Shown: piece after piece, positions 58,787-64,000 of the stretch
Layout: each line of letters begins with the position of its first letter
Numbering within the stretch: the first letter of the stretch is position 1
DNA from: Tritrichomonas musculus
Lineage: Eukaryota; Parabasalia; Tritrichomonadida; Tritrichomonadidae
Direction of reading: 5' to 3'
DNA length: 64,000 nucleotides
NCBI GenBank assembly: GCA_039105265.1
Contig: JAPFFF010000012.1
Span: forward strand, 4,092,001 to 4,156,000
The notes under the pieces: generated by a model
Told to the model about the DNA's origin: nothing
The model's input: only the letters and a program-made list of their open reading frames with translations
The model's database searches: none
Program-made: the position numbers and the translations under genes

Positions 58787-59855
58787 TTTATGTAGTAGAA
58801 AAATGAACTTAAAATTTTTTAAAAATTTTTATTCAAAAAATTGAGAGGAATTTAAAGACATTCTTTTTTTTTTTGATCAATTTTATTCAGAATTTAATAG
58901 AAATGCCCAAATGAAAGTTTTAGACAGTTGGATGAAAATTTTATGCCATTTTACTTGTAAGAATTGTTATTATTTATTTTTCTATATCTCAGACTTGAGC
59001 TATCAAATTAAGATGATACCTCAAGTCTGGTATCCTTTTACTAAGTTTATCTACAATATGAATTATTTTAATAAAAAATTGTTCTGATTTTAAGTGTACA
59101 TTTCTTTGGCTTTTTTGAAAACTATCAGTTGAATAAAAATTAATATTTTTTTTTTCCAAAAGGTTGATTTTGTTGATGTATCTAATGAAAACATACTTCA
59201 TATAGTTTAAATTTATACATATGATAAGAAATTTATCTTTATTTTTCAATAGATAATAAAAAAAATGATTAATTTTTTTTTTTTTTTTTTTTTGATAATT
59301 CATATACATATTACGTTTTGAGTGAGGAATTTATGCCAAGTTTACCTCATTTAAGTAACCTCTTTTAAATGAAATTTCTTTTAGATACTGAAGTTTAAAA
59401 ATTTTTCTTTTTTTCTGTTGGTTATTATATTAATTATGTATCTATTATTTTATTTCATCCTTTTTTAATAATCAATAAAGATATTTTATATAATTTTTTA
59501 TGTAAAAATGTAATTTTTACAGTATCTGTGAATTTTCTCAGAATATCAAACGATTCTTTGGATTTTAATATATTTTTTTAAAATAATTTTATACACAGAA
59601 ATCTATACCGAAATTGTTTGATAAAAAAGAATTGAATGAATTAACAAAAATAAACAATCAGAAAATTTGATATCTTCTCTCAAATTGTATTAAATAAAAA
59701 TTGAACAATCATCTCAATTTTTAGAAAATTTTCTGAATTATAAATAAACTTTTTTCTGATAGATATCTAACCGCCATTTTATTCTTCAATAAGTCGAATT
59801 CTTCACCAAATCTTCCACAAGATGATTTTCATTTCATTTTATTTAATTACAAGTA
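58787..59855. other. Divergent intergenic region with poly-T tracts
   Basis: 1,069 bp between divergent genes. A run of about 20 T lies at 59274-59293. CAGACTTGAGCTATC..GATACC-TCAAGTCTGG (about 58990-59028) forms a hairpin with arms AGACTTGA/TCAAGTCT. The ORF 58989-59309 (minus) is lysine/asparagine text driven by the poly-T and is not credible. Confidence 0.5.
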
Positions 59856-60620
59856 ATGAGTTCAAAGCAAAATTTAGCCCTTGAAAACAAGGTTTTCATC
59901 AGATGGTTTGCCGACCAATTAGCCAAAGGAAATGCAACAGTCCAAGTTAACAACATTGCCAAAGATTTATCAAATGGTGTTGCATTTGTCGAGCTTTCCA
60001 AGATCTTAACAGGAAAAGAGCCAAAACGTGAATGGGCTCAAGATCCACAAAAACCAATTGAAATGATTAAAAACAGTGATTTATCAGTTCAACAATTCTT
60101 TGAAGATGGTGTCCACCTAATTGGTATTGCAGGTAAAGATATTCACGATAACAATGTTAAAATTATCCGTGGTTACATCTGGACACTTATTGAGAGATAT
60201 TCAATTGGTCGTGCAGCTTATGGAGATTTAGACAAAGATACCACAAAAGGAATGGGATTCAATGATATCCTTCTCCATTGGGCACTTGATCGTGCTGGCA
60301 AACATGATGTCAAAGGATTTGATAATTATCCATATGCTATGTGCGCTTTATTAGACACTTTCGCACCAGACAAAGTCAACTTCGGAAGCCTCAATGCAAA
60401 TGATAATGCAAAGAACGCACAAGTTGCTGCCGATGTCTTAAATCAACTCGGTGTTCCAGTCTTCATCCAACCAGAAGATGATGAAGTTGATATCAAATGC
60501 CTTTTAACCCAATTAGCAGCAGCAAGAATTGTCTTAGAAAACCTTCCAGCTGTTCCAGCTGTTAAGATTGAAGAAAACAGAATTGTTTCTAAACTTTCTG
60601 ATTGCGTCCCAGTTGAAGAG

Positions 60621-60652
<32 letters not shown>

Positions 60653-60797
60653 CGAACCAGAACCAGAACCAGCTCCATGCCCAGCACCAGTTCCAGAAGT
60701 TAAAGAAGAACCACCAGTTCCAGTTAAAGACACTAAACGCCACCACTACTTCGGTGCTAATAATAATTACTATGCATCATGCAATAATTTTAATTAA
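59856..60797 (+). CDS. Tandem calponin-homology (actin-binding) protein
   Basis: Two CH domains, CH1 about 8-115 (FIRWFADQLAKGN..DLSNGVAFVELSKIL) and CH2 about 125-235 (GFNDILLHWALDRAGKHDVKGF..YAMCALLDTF), form the actin-binding domain seen in alpha-actinin and fimbrin. A Pro/Glu tandem stretch (EPEPEPEP.., about 248-272) and a His/Asn-rich tail end the protein at 313 aa. There are no spectrin repeats or EF hands, so it is an actin-binding domain on its own, a form abundant in trichomonads. It is probably cytoskeletal. Confidence 0.92.
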
Positions 60798-60970
60798 TTA
60801 AATATTTAATTAATAAACATTAATATTTATTAATATTTTAATTTTTATCCTCATATGGTACATATGTAATCATAATTAATAACTATAAAAATTTCATATC
60901 TTTATATAAAAATTTATATGTACTTTTATTTTAGATATATATTTATATTTTGATAGAATGTAAATCATTT

Positions 60971-61447
60971 TTATTTGGCAAGATCTTCTAATTTTTGACC
61001 TGTTAACCTGTATGTTGTCCATTCGTTTAGTGCTTCTGCACCAAGAGATAAATAAAAGTCAATACTCGGCTTATTCCAATTTAGACAGCACCACTCCAGA
61101 CGACCACAACCACGTTCTACTGCAATCTGAGCAAGACATCTCAAGAGAGCTTTACCGCATCCTTTCCCACGATGTTCTGGCTTCACAAATAAATCTTCAA
61201 GATATATACCTGCCCTGCCAAGAAATGTTGAAAAATTATGAAAGAAAAGTGCAAATCCAACATCTTCTCCATCTTTTACTGCAAAAATTACTTCTGCTAC
61301 TTTTTTTTCGAAGAGCCATTCTTCAAGTAATTCTACTGTAGCTACAACATCGTTCGACATTTTTTCGTATTCTGCCAAGCGTTTGATAAATTGTAAAACT
61401 AATGGAACATCAGCACGTTCTGCTGAGCGAAATGTTATATTTGACAT
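60971..61447 (-). CDS. GNAT N-acetyltransferase, diamine/spermidine acetyltransferase-like
   Basis: This enzyme transfers acetyl from acetyl-CoA to an amine. The start at 61447 (MSNITFRSAERADV) is chosen, giving 158 aa, because the longer frame from 61537 adds a hydrophobic stretch not found in the family. GNAT motif A is clear: YLEDLFVKPEHRGKGCGKALL, with the R/Q-x-x-G-x-G/A acetyl-CoA loop. The following CGRLEWCCLNWNKPSIDFYLSLGA is the 'R.eW.vL.WN..ai.fY..lGA' signature of SSAT-type diamine acetyltransferases. Its close match to that bacterial and animal family may reflect lateral transfer, which a tree would test. Confidence 0.9.
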   Translation of the reverse strand: MSNITFRSAERADVPLVLQFIKRLAEYEKMSNDVVATVELLEEWLFEKKVAEVIFAVKDGEDVGFALFFHNFSTFLGRAGIYLEDLFVKPEHRGKGCGKALLRCLAQIAVERGCGRLEWCCLNWNKPSIDFYLSLGAEALNEWTTYRLTGQKLEDLAK

Positions 61448-61654
61448 GAAATTTGAATCCAAATTAATAAACGGTCCAACCAAATATACCATGAAAAAGT
61501 CAATGTAATATTTAAATGAGAAGATTACAATTCGCAAATGAAAAAGAAATGTTCTATTGATCTAAAAAAAAAAAAATATTACTTTTTTGGAATAGCATAG
61601 ATTAAATTTTTGAGCTGAATGCCACCAATTGTCTTTTTACCATCTAGAAACTAA

Positions 61655-62060
61655 ATGCAAATTTCGATCCAAAATTCTCTGAGATCAAACTACACAGCAA
61701 TCAACATTGACAAGCTTAATGACTTAAACAAGCATGAATTGAAAGGCCCAGATGGAAAAGTGATATTTATATGCAAAATTTTCCTTATCAAACCATCCAA
61801 AAAGACAGGATCTTAGATATCATATACAACCATCCCACTTAGTGGAACAACACCATTCTTCCACCTCTATCACAAGCATGAAGAAGTATATTTGATCATT
61901 TCTGGATCAGGCGAATATCAAATTGAAGAAAAAAAATTGTCCAATTGAAAAAGGACCAGTTGTTCATGTTGAAACAAAAGCAAGCTGTGGATTAAAGAAC
62001 ACAGAGAAGATTCCACTTATTTACCTTTGCGTTCAAATAGTAGCAAATTCATATAAATGA
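61655..62060 (+). pseudogene. Dead cupin-domain gene
   Basis: From ATG 61655 the frame encodes cupin motif 1, FHLYHKHEEVYLIISGSGEY, with the two His and the Glu of the metal site. It is broken by TAG at 61817-61819. A run of eight A near 61929-61936 then shifts the frame, after which GPVVHVETKASCGLKNTEKIPLIYL (cupin motif 2) continues to TGA 62060. One stop and one frameshift in a 135-codon gene show recent decay. Small single-domain cupins of this type are mainly bacterial, so it may have been acquired laterally. Confidence 0.8.
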
Positions 62061-62193
62061 GACATCCTAATGAATGTGAAATAGTAAAAGCAGAACTAAA
62101 TTCCCATTAAATAAAAAACAGTGCGATTTTAAAATATTATATTGTTAGACTTTTTTTTTAATCAGATAATAAAATAATGAATACAAGATATAT

Positions 62194-62280
62194 CTGCCTT
62201 TAGTATAATTGGTAAGAACATGTGACTGTAAAAATGTTATGGTAATCACAAAGATGCTGGTTCGAATCCGGCGGGGCAGA
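62194..62280 (+). tRNA. tRNA-Tyr (GUA) with a short intron
   Basis: Acceptor CTGCCTT pairs with GGGGCAG (two G-U pairs), the anticodon stem TGTGA pairs with TCACA, and the T arm is GCTGG-TTCGAAT-CCGGC, with discriminator A. The anticodon loop CTGTAAA is followed by extra bases (about 13 nt, AATGTTATGGTA-like) before the 3' stem strand, the canonical position of tRNA-Tyr introns (after position 37). A T-run at 62281-62286 is the Pol III terminator. It lies 48 bp upstream of a protein gene on the same strand. Confidence 0.9.
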
Positions 62281-62328
62281 TTTTTTCGCTTTTTTTTTTT
62301 TTTTATCAAACATAAATTTTCAAGGAAT

Positions 62329-64000
62329 ATGATTGAAGAGTTTCAAAAAATTCAGAAATTCATAGTCAACAAGAAATTAATAGCACAAAATCCTGCAGCT
62401 AATGAAGTTATTCAAGATTATAACTTCATTCATATATCAGAACACATTTTGTATGAAGGGAAAGAAGAAGAATCAAAAATATATCAAAATATAAGTAATT
62501 CTAAAGTCATCATAATTGACCAAAATCAAGAATTCGATCAATTAGCAAATCAAAAATATTATCTTATTGGCTTTGAAAAAACCATAATTCTCCTCAATGA
62601 ATCTTCTCTTTCGTTTCTTCAAAAACTTTTATTATCTAATCCAAATCTACCGATTTGTTTCTTAACCAACAAAGATGATTTCTTTACAAAAAATATCAAA
62701 AATCCAGAAATTGAAATCAGCGCAGTTTTTAAAAAAGAAATCGAGATCCTAAGTCAATCATTTAATCTTTTCAAAGGGACAAAAAAAATGAAACAAATTT
62801 GGCCATTTATTGTTCCATGCATAACAGGCTATTTGATTAAAAAGAGCTATTCTCAATTAAACAAAAATCGCGTCTTGAATTTCATTGAAAAAGTCGAAAA
62901 ACCACTCGAAAAGAATGTCATAAAAGCGGAAGATTACGTTGAATTGCGGAATATTGGAATTGGAAGTTTGTTTTCATGCAAATTGATATATCACATTAAG
63001 CACGGCAAATTATATGTCATCAAAAGGCCGCACTTTTTCGATGAAGAATTGCCAAAGCTAATCAAGCGTGAAAAAGATAATTACTTGCAATTCAAGCATC
63101 CATTTTTGCCAAAGTTTTATGGCACTGTTGAAAACGAAGAAGGAATTGTCATTGAATTCATCAACGGAAGAACGTTAAACCATATAAAACAAATGAATTT
63201 GACAACTAAAGACGTGTTTCACATCATATACGAGATCTGCGTTGTCATTGAGTTCTTTCACCGCAATGATTACATTTATCGCGATTTAAAAGCGAATAAT
63301 ATCATCATTGACGAGAATAAAACAGTTGTTTTGATTGATCTTGATCGTTTGATCAAATATGATCCGAGTTGTGAGCACACATTAGACCTGACTAATGTAT
63401 CAGAGAATCCCTCTTTTGACGACGATATTCGATACGTTGGAAAAACAATAAAATATATTTTACAAGAAACGAAGCATTTGTTTGAGATACCAAAGGAAAG
63501 AGACAACTATTCAAAAATCGAACAAATCAGCGAAAAGTGTATCAATATTAATACAGAGAATAAACTTTCAATGTCAGATGTAATTGATGAGTTAGACGCA
63601 ATATTTGGATCTAAAGAAAAATTGGACGATTTGTCTTATATCAACACTATAGCAACAGAATTTCAGCAGAATGGGAATGGTAAGTATCACTTTCTTGCCA
63701 TTATTTATATCACTGGGAAAAATGTTTCAGTTGATTACGACAAAGCGATTCATTATCTTTTACTCGCTGCAAAGCAAAACTATGCTAAAGCACAATATCT
63801 TCTTGGCGTTATTTATGAAACAGGAAAAAGTGTTTCAATCGATATTAATAAAGCGATTCATTATTATTCTCTTGCTGCGGATCAAAGCCATGCTGAAGCA
63901 CAATTTAATCTTGGAGTTATTTATTATACAGGAAAGCATATTTCAATCAACGCAGATAAAGCAATTCATTATTTTCAACTCGCTGCGGACCAGAACCATG
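62329..64000 (+). CDS. Protein kinase with Sel1 repeats, C-terminus off the right edge
   Basis: The frame is open from ATG 62329 to the window end (557 codons). An N-terminal helical region (about 1-200) precedes a kinase domain (about 205-430): Lys in YVIKRP, YRDLKANNII (HRD replaced by YRD, about 316), and LIDLDRLI in place of DFG (Asp kept). Sel1-like repeats then begin at about 450 (YDKAIHYLLLAAKQNYAKAQYLLGVIYETGKSV..) and continue past the edge. This kinase plus Sel1 architecture is common in trichomonads. The APE-region is short and atypical, so activity is uncertain. Confidence 0.85.
   Translation, partial: MIEEFQKIQKFIVNKKLIAQNPAANEVIQDYNFIHISEHILYEGKEEESKIYQNISNSKVIIIDQNQEFDQLANQKYYLIGFEKTIILLNESSLSFLQKLLLSNPNLPICFLTNKDDFFTKNIKNPEIEISAVFKKEIEILSQSFNLFKGTKKMKQIWPFIVPCITGYLIKKSYSQLNKNRVLNFIEKVEKPLEKNVIKAEDYVELRNIGIGSLFSCKLIYHIKHGKLYVIKRPHFFDEELPKLIKREKDNYLQFKHPFLPKFYGTVENEEGIVIEFINGRTLNHIKQMNLTTKDVFHIIYEICVVIEFFHRNDYIYRDLKANNIIIDENKTVVLIDLDRLIKYDPSCEHTLDLTNVSENPSFDDDIRYVGKTIKYILQETKHLFEIPKERDNYSKIEQISEKCININTENKLSMSDVIDELDAIFGSKEKLDDLSYINTIATEFQQNGNGKYHFLAIIYITGKNVSVDYDKAIHYLLLAAKQNYAKAQYLLGVIYETGKSVSIDINKAIHYYSLAADQSHAEAQFNLGVIYYTGKHISINADKAIHYFQLAADQNH

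Noticed and set aside
58989-59309. 106-aa ORF on the minus strand
   Set aside because: It starts in a poly-T-encoded lysine run, has no family features, and fills an intergenic region.

Overview
The window looks like a chromosome segment of a trichomonad protist (Trichomonas/Tritrichomonas type; the genus cannot be fixed from the sequence alone). The host DNA is very AT-rich, its genes have no visible introns, and the families are those expanded in trichomonads: DUF3447/ankyrin proteins, BspA-like leucine-rich repeats, Sel1-repeat proteins and kinases, a long multi-membrane-span nucleotide cyclase with a PAS domain, single-pass surface proteins with Thr/Pro stalks, and a flagellar-type kinesin-2.

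The main object is a complete Maverick/Polinton (4888-26951, 22,064 bp). It has 594-bp terminal inverted repeats that look identical by eye and a 5-bp target duplication (CCACT). It is inserted inside a Tc1-type DD34E transposase gene. Removing the element and one CCACT copy puts the two halves of that gene (4093-4887 and 26957-27223) back in one frame, which fixes the insertion point to the base. The element encodes about 18-19 proteins: an acidic protein duplicated in the inverted repeats, a retroviral-type integrase, an FtsK/A32-type packaging ATPase, a major capsid protein, a probable minor capsid protein, small basic and structural candidates, a 2,240-residue fibre-like protein on the opposite strand, a bZIP-like protein, a KilA-N protein, and a protein-primed family B DNA polymerase. 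It therefore has the parts of a virus-like particle plus integration and replication functions. Unusual points are the integrase (its DDE glutamate position is Asn), the absence of a recognisable adenovirus-type protease, the giant fibre gene, an initiator box at near-constant distance from start codons, and a Pol III-type tRNA-like locus in its one large non-coding gap.

Left flank (1-4887): a ubiquitin-specific protease runs off the left edge. It is followed by the decayed remnant of a second Maverick-like element (an SF2 helicase-like pseudogene and a diverged terminal palindrome), a decayed DDE_1 transposase, and the 5' half of the Tc1 gene. Right of the Maverick (26952-28685) are the 3' half of the Tc1 gene, a small Myb-domain ORF and two MITE-like inverted repeats.

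The host region (28686-64000) carries, in order: a coiled-coil protein, a Nup107-like nucleoporin, 3.4 kb of gene-free AT-rich DNA, a pogo/Tigger-type DDE_1 transposon with a broken transposase, the cyclase, a dead surface-protein gene, a frameshifted ankyrin-LRR gene, a Cdc25/rhodanese phosphatase, kinesin-2, a Sel1 protein, tRNA-Glu with a truncated copy, a tandem pseudokinase-kinase, a second tRNA-Glu, a surface-protein relic, a DUF3447 protein, a tandem calponin-homology protein, a GNAT acetyltransferase, a dead cupin gene, an intron-containing tRNA-Tyr, and a kinase-Sel1 protein that runs off the right edge.
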